NCBI RefSeq assembly: GCF_003938655.1
Contig: NZ_RJJT01000009.1
Coordinates: forward strand, 1-64,000
Source of the DNA: Rhizobium pisi
Lineage (GTDB): Bacteria; Pseudomonadota; Alphaproteobacteria; Rhizobiales; Rhizobiaceae
DNA length: 64,000 nt
Direction of reading: 5' to 3'
Positions within the stretch are counted from its first letter, which is position 1; the number at the start of each line of letters is the position of its first letter. Below the pieces are notes generated by a model. That model was not told where the DNA came from, ran no database searches, and saw only the letters and a program-made list of their open reading frames with translations. The position numbers and the translations under genes were made by a program. This document shows positions 46,184 to 55,001 of this stretch, one piece after another.

Positions 46184-46792
46184 TTAGGCTTCGGCGCGGG
46201 GCCGGAGCATCTCGAAAACATCGCTGCCTTCGCTGTAATCCATGTAGCCCATGCGCGCCACCGGCCGAGCGATCGCCATGTCGAGGCGGCCGTCCCTGAC
46301 GATCGCCTCGTCGATATGGATGCCGACCACCTCACCAAAGATGAGGACGTTTTCGGAAGGCGCGCCCGACAGCGTCTTCGGCTCGATGATCTCGGTGACG
46401 CGGCATTCGAGCACCGCGAAAGCCTCGCCGACATAGGGCGCGTCGATCAGTTCGGCCTGCTTCTGCGTCAAGCCGGCGAACTCGAATTCGTTGGTGCCGT
46501 AGGGCAGCGGCGCCGACGAGAGGTTCATCTTTTCGGCGAGGTTGCGACTGACGAAATTGCAGGTAAAGACGCCGGTTTCAGCAGCGTTGCGCTGGCTGTG
46601 CTTCTTCCCGGCGGAGGAAAACATAACCAGCTTCGGCCGGTCGGCCACGGCATTGAAGAAGGAATAGGGCGCAAGGTTGATCGAACCGTCCCTGCCCTTG
46701 CTGCCGATCCAGCCGATCGGACGCGGCGATACGATCGCCTTGAAGGGGTCATGCGCGAGCCCGTGCCGGTTGCTGTCGGTGGTGTAGAACAT
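46184..46792 (-). CDS. Flavin reductase family protein
   Basis: A 202-residue FMN-binding split-barrel protein. Typical motifs: HDPFKAIVSPRPIGWIGSKG at the N-terminus, NLAPYSFFNAVADRPKLVMFSS and TGVFTCNFVSRNLAEKMNLSS. These reduce flavin with NAD(P)H for partner oxygenases or act on other substrates. The ATG at 46792 overlaps the stop of the nitroreductase gene by one base (TGATG), so the two flavin enzymes are translationally coupled and probably functionally linked. The in-frame codon at 46813 lies inside the upstream gene. Confidence 0.85.
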   Translation of the reverse strand: MFYTTDSNRHGLAHDPFKAIVSPRPIGWIGSKGRDGSINLAPYSFFNAVADRPKLVMFSSAGKKHSQRNAAETGVFTCNFVSRNLAEKMNLSSAPLPYGTNEFEFAGLTQKQAELIDAPYVGEAFAVLECRVTEIIEPKTLSGAPSENVLIFGEVVGIHIDEAIVRDGRLDMAIARPVARMGYMDYSEGSDVFEMLRPRAEA

Positions 46793-47376
46793 CAGTCGTC
46801 TCCGCCGACCCAAGTCACGGTATCGGCAAGCTCGGGCCGCGGCCGCTCGATTGCCGGAAATGTCGTCGAACCGATATGGATGAAGCCCGCCACCTTTTCG
46901 TCCGGCCCGACGCCGAGCAACGGATAGGCGCGTTCGTTATAGGCAAACCACTCCGTCAGCCAGTTGGCGACATAGCCGTTGGCATTGGCGGCGAGAATGA
47001 CGTTGAGGCAAAGCGCGCCTGCCGACATTAGCTGCTCCCATTCCGGGATCTTGATATGCGGACCCGCCCTGCTGACCACGGCGACGACCACCGGCGCGCG
47101 GGTGAAGCGGGTGCGCTCGACCTGGATCATCTCCTCGGAAAGCTCGGGTTTCGCCTCAAGCGCCAGCTTCAAAAGCTCTTCGCCGAGATCAGCGCGCTGC
47201 TGTCCGCGATAAACGATGAAACGCCAGGGCGCGATCTTGCCGTGATCGGGAACCCGCAAGGCAAGACGCAGGATCTCCTCGATTTCGGCCTTCTCGGGGC
47301 CCGGTTCGCACATCTGGAAAGCGGGGATGGAGCGGCGTACGGCGAGGTAGTCGATCAGCTTGATATCGGATTTCAT
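46792..47376 (-). CDS. Nitroreductase family protein (YdjA-like)
   Basis: A 194-residue FMN-dependent NAD(P)H oxidoreductase. [40 protein letters not shown] is the FMN-binding opening (broken here as RRSI...; [12 protein letters not shown]), with [18 protein letters not shown] and the FIHIGST end motif. YdjA-type members are short like this one. The natural substrate is unknown; quinones and nitroaromatics are common in vitro substrates for the family. It overlaps the flavin reductase gene by one base. Confidence 0.85.
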   Translation of the reverse strand: MKSDIKLIDYLAVRRSIPAFQMCEPGPEKAEIEEILRLALRVPDHGKIAPWRFIVYRGQQRADLGEELLKLALEAKPELSEEMIQVERTRFTRAPVVVAVVSRAGPHIKIPEWEQLMSAGALCLNVILAANANGYVANWLTEWFAYNERAYPLLGVGPDEKVAGFIHIGSTTFPAIERPRPELADTVTWVGGDD

Positions 47377-47489
47377 GCGGGAGAAGCTTTCATTTTTAGG
47401 CTGCTGCGAAGGGTGGGTCTTGAATTTGCCATCGCGTTGGTCTTGAAGTGGCCTTTGCGATTTCAGAAGTCAATCGGTTCACGAAACAG

Positions 47490-48587
47490 ATGTTTGGCAT
47501 TTCGCCTTTTGCACGCATCGGCCTCGCGCTTGCCCTGGTGGCATTGACGACCTGCGGCGCCGGCGCCCAGGAGGCCTTCAAGGACTTCAAGCAGCTCGAG
47601 TCGACGTCGAAGATGCCGAAGCTCAACGCCTTCATCGCGCCCGGCGCGGCGCCCGAGGCCGCCAAGCTGCGCGATGTCGCGATGGAGGCCAAGCTGACAT
47701 CAGACGGCACGCCGGTCGAGGACGGCCTTTCCTGGTACGTTTTCAGCCCGATCGCCGGAACCGACGGCAAGCTGCCGCTGATCGCCAGCGCCAAGGGTGG
47801 GCCTGCCGCCTTCCAGCTCGCCCCCGGCGATTATTTCGTCAACGTGTCCTTCGGTCGTGCCGGCGTCACCAAAAAACTGACCGTGCCTGCCGACGGCGAA
47901 GTCGACAAGCAGGTGATGGTGCTCGATGCCGGCGGTCTGCTGCTCAACGCCGTCTCCGGCACCGATGCCCGCATCCGTCCCGACCAGCTGAGCTTCTCGA
48001 TCTATTCGTCGGAAGTGCGTGACGATGGCGAGCGCGGTCTCGTCATGGCCGATGTCTCGCCGAACACCGTCGTCCGCCTCAATGCCGGCACCTATCACAT
48101 CGTTTCCGAATATGGCAGCGTCAACGCCGTCATCCGCGCCGACATCCAGGTCGAGGCCGGCAAACTGACCGAGGCGACGATCCAGCACCGCGCTGCGCAG
48201 ATCACCTTCAAGCTGGTCTCCGAAACCGGTGGCGAGGCGATCGCCGATACGGCTTGGTCGATCCTGACGGCAGCCGGCGACAGCGTCGGCGAAAGCGTCA
48301 GCGCCTTTCCGACGATGGTTCTCGCCGAAGGCGGATATTCCGCCGTCGCCCGCAACAAGGACAAGATCTACCAGCGCGATTTCACCGTCGTCGCCGGCAA
48401 AAACACCGATGTCGAGGTTCTCATGAGGGACCAGCAGCCGCAGCAGCCCGTAAGTGCGGCCCGTACGGTGCAGCAGGTGCCGGCCGGCACCCCGCCGCCG
48501 CCCGGCGTTCAGCCGGCCCCCGAACAGCCGCTGCCCTCCTACGAACAGCTCGAGCCGCAGGGCGGTGACGGCGCCAGCCTGGATTGA
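47490..48587 (+). CDS. Secreted beta-rich hypothetical protein
   Basis: A 365-residue protein beginning MFGISPFARIGLALALVALT, a signal peptide with likely cleavage after AGA (residue 26). The body has several similar beta-sandwich-like segments: DGLSWYVFSPI...FQLAPGDYFVNVSFGRAGV, LSFSIYSSEV...VVRLNAGTYHIVSEYGSV, and TAWSILTAAGD...VLAEGGYSAVARNKD. These recall carnitine-free carbohydrate-binding or carboxypeptidase-regulatory-like folds. The last 45 residues are Pro/Gln-rich. The ATG at 47490 is chosen; a GTG at 47448 would put 14 residues before the signal peptide. Convergent with the acyltransferase gene. Confidence 0.68.
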   Translation: MFGISPFARIGLALALVALTTCGAGAQEAFKDFKQLESTSKMPKLNAFIAPGAAPEAAKLRDVAMEAKLTSDGTPVEDGLSWYVFSPIAGTDGKLPLIASAKGGPAAFQLAPGDYFVNVSFGRAGVTKKLTVPADGEVDKQVMVLDAGGLLLNAVSGTDARIRPDQLSFSIYSSEVRDDGERGLVMADVSPNTVVRLNAGTYHIVSEYGSVNAVIRADIQVEAGKLTEATIQHRAAQITFKLVSETGGEAIADTAWSILTAAGDSVGESVSAFPTMVLAEGGYSAVARNKDKIYQRDFTVVAGKNTDVEVLMRDQQPQQPVSAARTVQQVPAGTPPPPGVQPAPEQPLPSYEQLEPQGGDGASLD

Positions 48588-48601
48588 TTTCCCACAAGAG
48601 G

Positions 48602-48625
48602 TTCGGCTTAGCCGAAGCCTTTTCG
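48602..48625 (+). terminator. Hairpin between convergent genes
   Basis: TTCGGC and GCCGAA pair around TTA just after the 47490 gene's stop, followed by GCCTTTTCGG. In plus-strand transcripts this looks like a short terminator. The TTA loop at 48608-48610 is also the original stop codon of the convergent acyltransferase frame. Confidence 0.5.
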
Positions 48626-49475
48626 GACGGCGCGTTTCGGCGGCGCCATCGAGAAGACGGCCGCGTGGAGGCGGTCGAGCAGACTTCTGCGGATCGCTGC
48701 CGCTGCTCAGTGTCTCCCATGTCAGCACTTTGCCGACATGCGCCGTGATCGTCCTGCCGGACAGTCGACTGAATTCATGGATCAAGAGTGACAGGCGCAG
48801 CGTCATCGACATCAGGCTCGCTAGATGAAACAGGGGGCCGTTCTGGCCCTCGAAGTAGACCGGCAGCACGCTGGCGCCCGCTGCCTGAATGAGCTTTGCC
48901 GGAAACATCTTCCACGGCAGATCTTCGGCAGGTCCGAAGCCGATCCTGGCGGTCGCCACGCCGCCCGCCGGAAAGACGATGATGGTGGTGCCGCCCTTGA
49001 GCAGCCGCACCGCCTCGTGCCGGCTCCGGATGTTCATCGCCAACGCCTCCCGGCTTTCTTCGAAGGAGATCGGCAGCGAATAAGGCGCCATCTCAGGCAC
49101 CTTCAGCAGGTCGTTATGGATCAGCACCCTGAAGGGGCGGCCGAGCTGTTCGGCAAGCGCCAGAACGGCGATTCCGTCGCCGATGCCGAAGGGATGGTTG
49201 GCGACGATGACGATCGGTTCGATAGGGATGGATTCGAGCGGCCAATTGCCGTCGACGTCGAGTTCGATGTTAATCAGATCGAGCAGCTTGCCGAACACAC
49301 GGTTGCTCTTGCCGATGATGTCGCTGCGCCAGAGGTCGTAGAGCCTGACGAAGCGGTCGCGGCCCGAGAGCCTCTCGATCGAGCGGATCAGCCAGCGCTT
49401 CAGGCGCGGATCGCCATCATTGGCATAGGATAATTCTTTGAAGCGCAATCCGGCATCGGGACGAGCCCGCTCCAC
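48608..49475 (-). pseudogene. Lysophospholipid acyltransferase-like gene with a 3' frameshift
   Basis: The N-terminal 260 codons encode a PlsC-fold acyltransferase: VIVANHPFGIGDGIAVL (variant H-x5-D active motif), FRVLIHNDLLKVPEM, and GGTTIIVFPAGGVATARIG (the second motif). After HVGKVLTWETLSSGSD the frame continues as unconserved Arg/Pro-rich sequence antisense to the neighbouring gene for over 300 codons. If one C of the GATCC at about 48691-48692 is removed, the frame instead reads RRSLLDRLHAAVFSMAPPKR and stops at 48608, a natural end. So a single-base insertion (mutation or sequencing error) has shifted the last ~32 codons. The start is a GTG at 49475. The catalytic part is intact. Confidence 0.75.
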
Positions 49476-49551
49476 AGTCGTGACGAGAATATTGCAGCTT
49501 CATAACAGATTTCCGACAGCGCCGGAGCGGCGCTGTCGGACCAGGCGGTTT

Positions 49552-51558
49552 TCAGGCCGCCCTGGCTTTCTTTGCTTCGGCCTTGCGGCGGATGTCCGGC
49601 GGCGTCGCCTCGAGGGCAAGGCTGTCGACGGCAGCGTCGAGCCCCATCGAAACCTGGTCTTGGCTGCCGAGGCGGCGGATATTGACCGTGCGCTCTTCGG
49701 CTTCCTTCCTGCCGCAGACGATGATGACGGGAACTTTCGTAACGGAATGTTCGCGGATCTTGTAATTGATCTTCTCGTTGCGGAAGTCGGTCTCGACATG
49801 CAGCCCGGCTTCGCGCAGCGCTTCGGCCACTTCAAGGCCGTAGGCGTCTGCTTCCGAGGTGATCGTCGCAACGACGACCTGCAGCGGCGAAACCCACAGC
49901 GGCAGATGGCCGGCGAAGTTCTCGATCAGGATGCCGAGGAAGCGTTCCATCGAGCCGCAGATGGCGCGGTGGATCATCACCGGCTGCGTCTTTTCAGAGT
50001 TGCTGTCGATATAGAAGGCACCGAAGCGTTCCGGCAGGTTGAAGTCGACCTGCGTCGTGCCACACTGCCATTCGCGGCCGATCGCGTCCTTCAGCGTATA
50101 TTCGAACTTCGGCCCGTAGAAGGCGCCCTCGCCCGGCAGGATGCCGGTCTTGATGCGGCCTTCGGACTGCGCCTCGATCGTCTTCAGCACATCGGTCATC
50201 ACGGCTTCGGCGCGGTCCCAAAGCGCATCGGAGCCGACGCGCTTATCCGGACGGGTCGAAAGCTTGACGACGATTTCCTTGAAGCCGAAGTCTTCATAAA
50301 CCGAAAGGATGAGATCGTTGATCTTCAGGCATTCGGCGGCCATCTGCTCGTCCGTGCAGAAGATGTGCGCGTCGTCCTGCGTGAAGCCGCGTACGCGCAT
50401 CAGCCCGTGCAGCGCGCCCGAAGGTTCGTAGCGATGCACCAGCCCGAATTCGGCGAGGCGGATCGGCAGCTCGCGATAGGATTTCAGCCCATGCTTGAAG
50501 ATCTGCACGTGGCCGGGGCAATTCATCGGCTTCAGCGCAAAGACGCGATTGTCAGCTTCCTTGTCTTCGGGATGGGTCATTGCATGCGCCGATTTCACGG
50601 CGAACATGTTTTCCTGATACCAGCCCCAGTGACCCGAAGTTTCCCAGAGTGCGGTGTCAAGCACCTGCGGCGCGTTGACTTCCTGGTAGTCGGCGGCCAG
50701 CCGGCGACGCATGTAGGAGACGAGCGACTGGAAGATGCGCCAGCCCTTGCCGTGCCAGAAGACGACGCCCGGGCCTTCTTCCTGGAAATGGAACAGATCC
50801 ATTTCACGGCCGAGCTTGCGGTGGTCACGCTTTTCGGCCTCTGCAAGCATATGCAGGTAATTGTCGAGCTCGGATTGCTCGGCGAAGGCCGTGCCGTAAA
50901 TGCGGCTCAGCATCGGATTGTTGCTGTCGCCGCGCCAGTAGGCGCCGGCCACCTTCAAAAGCTTGAAAGCAGAGCCGATCTGGCCGGTCGAGGCCATGTG
51001 CGGACCGCGGCAAAGGTCGAACCAATCGCCCTGGTAATAGATCTTGAGATCCTGCCCTTCCGGGATCGCGTCGACGAGTTCGACTTTGTACTGCTCGCCC
51101 TTGTCGGCAAAGACCTGCTTCGCCTTCTCGCGCGACCAGACCTGCTTGGTGAAAGGCGCGTTGCGGGCGATGATCTCCTTCATCTTCTTTTCGATCTTCG
51201 GCAGATCGTCGGGCGTGAAGGGCTCGTTCTTGGCAAAGTCGTAATAGAAGCCGTTCTCGATGACCGGGCCGATCGTCACCTGGGTGCCGGGCCAGAGTTC
51301 CTGCACCGCTTCGGCCATGACGTGCGCAGCGTCGTGCCGGATGAGTTCCAGCGCGCGGTCGTCGTTGCGGGTAAGGATCTCGATCCTGCCCGTTGCTACG
51401 GGATCGGAAAGGTCGCGCACTGTACCGTCGATCGCAATGGCGACCGCCTTCTTGGCGAGCGACTTGGAAATGGATTCGGCGACATCCCGGCCGGTTGCGC
51501 CGGCATCGAAGCTGCGCACGGAACCATCGGGAAATGTCAGGGAAATGGCTTGGGACAT
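49552..51558 (-). CDS. thrS: Threonyl-tRNA synthetase
   Basis: Charges tRNA-Thr; 668 residues. Domains in order: N-terminal TGS-like region ([16 protein letters not shown]), the editing domain (with [16 protein letters not shown]), the class II core with motif 2 ([25 protein letters not shown], broken across [10 protein letters not shown] and [15 protein letters not shown]), motif 3 ([17 protein letters not shown]) and the anticodon-binding domain ([14 protein letters not shown]). Zinc ligands are expected at the MNCPGH motif, which is present. AAGGAGAA upstream of the ATG at 51558 supports the start. It is the last intact gene of a minus-strand run from the Fe-S scaffold. Confidence 0.97.
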   Translation of the reverse strand: MSQAISLTFPDGSVRSFDAGATGRDVAESISKSLAKKAVAIAIDGTVRDLSDPVATGRIEILTRNDDRALELIRHDAAHVMAEAVQELWPGTQVTIGPVIENGFYYDFAKNEPFTPDDLPKIEKKMKEIIARNAPFTKQVWSREKAKQVFADKGEQYKVELVDAIPEGQDLKIYYQGDWFDLCRGPHMASTGQIGSAFKLLKVAGAYWRGDSNNPMLSRIYGTAFAEQSELDNYLHMLAEAEKRDHRKLGREMDLFHFQEEGPGVVFWHGKGWRIFQSLVSYMRRRLAADYQEVNAPQVLDTALWETSGHWGWYQENMFAVKSAHAMTHPEDKEADNRVFALKPMNCPGHVQIFKHGLKSYRELPIRLAEFGLVHRYEPSGALHGLMRVRGFTQDDAHIFCTDEQMAAECLKINDLILSVYEDFGFKEIVVKLSTRPDKRVGSDALWDRAEAVMTDVLKTIEAQSEGRIKTGILPGEGAFYGPKFEYTLKDAIGREWQCGTTQVDFNLPERFGAFYIDSNSEKTQPVMIHRAICGSMERFLGILIENFAGHLPLWVSPLQVVVATITSEADAYGLEVAEALREAGLHVETDFRNEKINYKIREHSVTKVPVIIVCGRKEAEERTVNIRRLGSQDQVSMGLDAAVDSLALEATPPDIRRKAEAKKARAA

Positions 51559-51680
51559 CGAAATTCTCCTTGTCCAGTCCCGCCAACGAATGCGGGTGGT
51601 TGCAACGACAACGCTTCCGTCCTTTGGAAGCGCTGCCGCCTGATACCCAGATTTCCCTCATGAGTAAAGAAGAAGCCAGC

Positions 51681-52208
51681 CTACATGATCATTTCGGCAA
51701 GGCCGCACACCGTGTTCCAGTTGCGCATCGTGCCGACGCCGAGCCGCTTGGTCGTCAGCGCCGAAAGCAGCTTGGATTGGCTCGGCTTGCCGGCAAAATC
51801 GATCCAGAGATCGCCGCCGACGACGGCGATGCGCTGTCCTTCCGCCATCAGCGGCTTCAACGCCTCCACCTTCGCCGGATCGACCGGCAGGCGCATCACC
51901 CGGACAATGACCTGATCACCACTGCCGTCCCTGAAGGGATTGGTGCTGCAAAGCGCCATCCAGGTGCAGTCGCTACGCACGATGATATCGACATGTTTGC
52001 CGAACTTCTCTTCGAATCCCTCTTCCAGCGCGACCTCCAGTTCGTGAGGCCGCATTTCGTCGGCTTCGAAGACAAGATTTCCGGTCGAAACCAGCGTGCG
52101 CGGCTCGCGATAGCCGAGCTCTTCGGCAAGGGCGCGCAAATCTTCCATGATGACGCGGCGGTCGGGCGTCAGGACGATGCTGTGGAGGAGCGCTACGAAC
52201 ATGCTCAT
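51681..52208 (-). CDS. DUF1697 domain protein
   Basis: A 175-residue soluble protein of the DUF1697 family: FVALLHSIVLTPDRRVIMEDLRA, ELGYREPRTLVSTGNLVFEA and the C-terminal KLLSALTTKRLGVGTMRNWNTV are its typical segments (each shortened here). Function is unknown; the fold resembles a ferredoxin-like alpha/beta domain. It overlaps the preceding DUF2267 gene by four bases (ATGA), so the pair is translationally coupled. Confidence 0.8.
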   Translation of the reverse strand: MSMFVALLHSIVLTPDRRVIMEDLRALAEELGYREPRTLVSTGNLVFEADEMRPHELEVALEEGFEEKFGKHVDIIVRSDCTWMALCSTNPFRDGSGDQVIVRVMRLPVDPAKVEALKPLMAEGQRIAVVGGDLWIDFAGKPSQSKLLSALTTKRLGVGTMRNWNTVCGLAEMIM

Positions 52209-52624
52209 GGCCGCCAGAATTCCTCTGCTGCATCAGGCAGGGTTTTCAGCACCCTGTTGAATGCCGCTTCATCGACATGTTTCCATAAGGCTGCTGCCAC
52301 GTCTGGGATAGCGGTCTCCGGGGAAAAATTATGGTCACCGCGCAGTGACTGCGCTTCCCGTGTCATGGCCGCACGATCCCCGAAGGACCGTTTGAGCTCG
52401 TCGGGATTCCAGTCGACGACGAAAATCGCGCGCAGGACCGGCGGCAGTACATCGGCGAAGCGGAGCGCATCGGCGACATTCAGACGGCGTCGAAACGTCT
52501 GAAAGACGCCCTGGGTCATCGTGTAGACCACATTGCGGCTGTCGATCAGCGTATCTGCTCTCACATCATCGAGATAAGCGTCGAAATCCACCGATGCACG
52601 CCTGTATTCGCCGGGCATCGTCAT
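52205..52624 (-). CDS. DUF2267 domain protein
   Basis: A 139-residue alpha-helical protein. YRRASVDFDAYLDDVRADTL, YTMTQGVFQTFRRRL and the mid-protein FADVLPPVLRAIFVVDWNPD match the DUF2267 family, found widely in alphaproteobacteria with unknown role. It starts four bases after yidD and overlaps the DUF1697 gene, so it sits in the middle of a tight five-gene minus-strand run. Confidence 0.8.
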   Translation of the reverse strand: MTMPGEYRRASVDFDAYLDDVRADTLIDSRNVVYTMTQGVFQTFRRRLNVADALRFADVLPPVLRAIFVVDWNPDELKRSFGDRAAMTREAQSLRGDHNFSPETAIPDVAAALWKHVDEAAFNRVLKTLPDAAEEFWRP

Positions 52625-52628
52625 GGGC

Positions 52629-53033
52629 TCACCCTCCTTTGCGTCCGAGAGCGATATAACGCCACGGCGTCCACCAGCGGAAATCGCCGCCGAGCGTCTC
52701 CGGCACCTGGTCGAGTCCGCTGGTGCCGCCCGGACCGCAGCGGCCGACGCGAAACAGGGTCATCCATCCACCGGCCCAGAGCCCGTGGCGGGCGATCGAC
52801 TCGTAGCCATATTCGGAGCAGGTCGGGATATGGCGGCAGGAATTGCCGACAAAGCCGGAAAGCGTCAACTGATAGAAACGGATGAACCCCATGCCGAGCA
52901 GGCGGTCGGGGGTCTTGCGGAAAGGGCCGGTATAGTTGCGGGAACGGTGCGCGGGCGCTTTGCGCGGCTTTGGGGAGCCGGCGGCGCCACCGTCGTCCTC
53001 ATCGCTGGCCTGCAGAGCACAGAACTCGCACAT
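52629..53033 (-). CDS. yidD: Membrane protein insertion efficiency factor YidD
   Basis: A 134-residue protein. The core from about residue 48 (FIRFYQLTLSGFVGNSCRHIPTCSEY, with the family Cys residues, then GYESIARHGLWAGGWMTLFRVGRCGPGGTSGLD) is typical YidD, a small membrane-associated factor that helps YidC-dependent insertion. The 40-residue N-terminal extension with MCEFCALQ and a Pro/Lys/Arg-rich stretch is longer than in E. coli. In many bacteria yidD sits by rnpA-yidC; here, as in other rhizobia, it follows an Fe-S scaffold gene, with a five-base gap. Confidence 0.9.
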   Translation of the reverse strand: MCEFCALQASDEDDGGAAGSPKPRKAPAHRSRNYTGPFRKTPDRLLGMGFIRFYQLTLSGFVGNSCRHIPTCSEYGYESIARHGLWAGGWMTLFRVGRCGPGGTSGLDQVPETLGGDFRWWTPWRYIALGRKGG

Positions 53034-53038
53034 CTCGG

Positions 53039-53485
53039 TTACGCCTCGACAACTTCCGCCCGTTTCGCCTCGATCTGCCCGATCGCATCGACCACCGCAT
53101 CGAAAGTCAGCATCGTCGAGGCATGGCGGGCTTTGTAGTCCCGCACCGGCAGCAGATAGCGCATGTCTTCGAACCGCCCGGCAGGCCCCGCCCCGTCCGC
53201 CTTCAACATGGCGAGCATGTCCTGGCGTGCCTGGCGCAGTTCACCCGATGTGGCTCCCACGACATGGCGGGCCATGATCGAGGACGAGGCCTGTCCGAGC
53301 GCGCAGGCCTTCACGTCATGGGCAAAATTGGTAACGACGTCGCCGTCCATCTTCAGCCAGACCCGCACCTTCGAGCCGCAGAGCTTGGAATGGGCCTGGG
53401 CGCTCGCATCCGCATCCGCAAGCGTGCCGGTCAACGGAATATTGCCCGCGAATTCGAGGATTTTGCTGTTGTAGATGTCGTCCAT
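53039..53485 (-). CDS. IscU/SufU-like Fe-S cluster scaffold protein
   Basis: A 148-residue NifU-N family protein that would carry a nascent Fe-S cluster. It begins MDDIYNSKILEFAGNIP and has two of the usual three Cys ligands: SKLCGSKV (residue about 36) and VKACALGQASSSIM (about 61). At the third position the motif reads ARHAS where a Cys is usual, with His as a possible ligand. It heads the run Fe-S scaffold-yidD-DUF2267-DUF1697-thrS and is divergent from folE, which lies about 300 bases away. Confidence 0.8.
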   Translation of the reverse strand: MDDIYNSKILEFAGNIPLTGTLADADASAQAHSKLCGSKVRVWLKMDGDVVTNFAHDVKACALGQASSSIMARHVVGATSGELRQARQDMLAMLKADGAGPAGRFEDMRYLLPVRDYKARHASTMLTFDAVVDAIGQIEAKRAEVVEA

Positions 53486-53793
53486 GCTGGATTCCGCTCC
53501 AAAATCGCTGCGGATCGGGCCTTATCGGCTTGTCATTGTCGTCGAAACAAAAAACACACCGTGTCGCCCAAGGATACTTACATACCATGACGGTCTTCCT
53601 ATATGTATGTCGTTCGAAGGCCATGAAAATGCAATGGCCTCGTGTAAGTTTGATTGGGAAACCGTGCCGGATGGGTGTTGAAACAGCCCTGAAAGCCCCG
53701 GAGCCTGCCAGAGGTGCATGAATTCCCGCATGGGATTGACCAGTGGCGATTCCGACAGACGGGTCCGCGATGCGGACCAGGAGACCATTGATC
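53486..53793. other. Intergenic region between the Fe-S scaffold gene and folE
   Basis: About 308 bases holding promoters for both directions. In the folE leader, GGGTGT(TGAA)ACAGCCC near 53674-53690 forms a hairpin flanked by CCGG elements that could close an outer stem, so the RNA may be structured. The conserved core of the folE-linked THF-II riboswitch was not recognised. Short frames here are not convincing genes. Confidence 0.4.
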
Positions 53794-54408
53794 ATGGACG
53801 CCATCGTAAAGAACTTTCCGCAGACGAACCGTGAGTCTGATCGGCCTTCCCAGCAGGAGGCAGAAGAAGCCGTTCGTGTTCTGCTGCGCTGGGCCGGCGA
53901 CGATCCGGCGCGTGAAGGTCTGCTCGAGACGCCGGCTCGCGTCGTCAAAGCCTACCGCGAGCTTTTCGCCGGCTATGATATGGCGCCGGAAGACGTGCTC
54001 GGCCGTACCTTCGAGGAGGTCGCCGGCTACGATGACATGGTCCTCGTCAAGGACATTCCGTTCTACTCGCATTGCGAACACCATATGGTGCCGATCATCG
54101 GCAAGGCCCACGTCGCCTACATGCCGGACGGACGCGTGCTCGGCCTGTCGAAGATCGCCCGTGTCGTCGAGATCTATGGCCGCCGCCTGCAGACGCAGGA
54201 AACGATGACCGCGCAGATCGCCCGGGCCATCGACGACACGCTCAATCCGCGCGGTGTCGCCGTGATGATCGAGGCCGAACATATGTGCATGGCAATGCGC
54301 GGCGTTCAGAAGCAGGGCTCGACCACGTTGACGACGACCTTTACCGGAACGTTCAAGACGGAACCGGCCGATCAGGCCCGTTTCATGACCATGGTGCGAA
54401 GCCGCTGA
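53794..54408 (+). CDS. folE: GTP cyclohydrolase I
   Basis: First enzyme of folate (tetrahydrobiopterin) synthesis; 204 residues. [25 protein letters not shown] carries the first zinc Cys and catalytic His (shown here in part: SHCEHHMVP), followed by [21 protein letters not shown] and the second zinc Cys in [11 protein letters not shown]. This is the zinc-dependent IA type. The ATG at 53794 has AGGAG ten bases upstream; upstream in-frame codons lack support. hisI follows after 25 bases. Confidence 0.96.
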   Translation: MDAIVKNFPQTNRESDRPSQQEAEEAVRVLLRWAGDDPAREGLLETPARVVKAYRELFAGYDMAPEDVLGRTFEEVAGYDDMVLVKDIPFYSHCEHHMVPIIGKAHVAYMPDGRVLGLSKIARVVEIYGRRLQTQETMTAQIARAIDDTLNPRGVAVMIEAEHMCMAMRGVQKQGSTTLTTTFTGTFKTEPADQARFMTMVRSR

Positions 54409-54433
54409 TACCGGCTCCCTCAGGAGGGCCGCG

Positions 54434-54886
54434 ATGAGCCAACTGATCTTCAGTCAACCATCCGAGGACAAGTCCGCGTTGGAGGACGCTGGTGATTTCA
54501 CGCCGCGTTTCGACGATCGCGGCTTAATCACGGCCATTGTGACAGATGCCGGCGACGGCGAACTGCTGATGGTGGCGCATATGAATGCCCAGGCGTTGGC
54601 GCTGACCATTCAGACCGGCACGGCTCACTATTTCAGCCGTTCGCGCGGCAAGCTCTGGAAGAAGGGCGAAACGTCAGGCAATCTCCAGACGGTGAAGGAA
54701 ATCCGCACCGATTGCGATCAGGACGCCATCTGGCTGAAGGTCGAGGTCGCCGGTCACGACGCCACCTGTCATACCGGCCGCCGCTCCTGCTTCTACCGGA
54801 CGGTCACGCTTCAGGACGGAAAGCCGATGCTTGATATCGTCGATGACGAGCGTCATTTCGATCCGCAGGACGTTTACGGAAAATAG
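54434..54886 (+). CDS. hisI: Phosphoribosyl-AMP cyclohydrolase
   Basis: Third step of histidine synthesis: opens the adenine ring of PR-AMP; 150 residues. Monofunctional, with no HisE domain. Metal ligands are in [14 protein letters not shown] and in [15 protein letters not shown], and [10 protein letters not shown] plus [18 protein letters not shown] are invariant segments. GGAGGGCCGCG lies just before the ATG at 54434. It follows folE closely and ends that unit. Confidence 0.96.
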   Translation: MSQLIFSQPSEDKSALEDAGDFTPRFDDRGLITAIVTDAGDGELLMVAHMNAQALALTIQTGTAHYFSRSRGKLWKKGETSGNLQTVKEIRTDCDQDAIWLKVEVAGHDATCHTGRRSCFYRTVTLQDGKPMLDIVDDERHFDPQDVYGK

Positions 54887-55001
54887 CCCGATTTCGCCGG
54901 CATTTGCCCCTTATTGCGCCAAAAACCGCTTCTATATACCATTTGGAAACTGATCGGGCACACTATCGGAAACCAAGTGTTCTACTGGAGGGGAGAGCGC
55001 C

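Noticed and set aside
49438..51663. Long plus-strand frame (about 740 codons) opposite thrS
   Set aside because: Antisense shadow of thrS with the same GC-bias explanation; no motif, signal or ribosome binding site.
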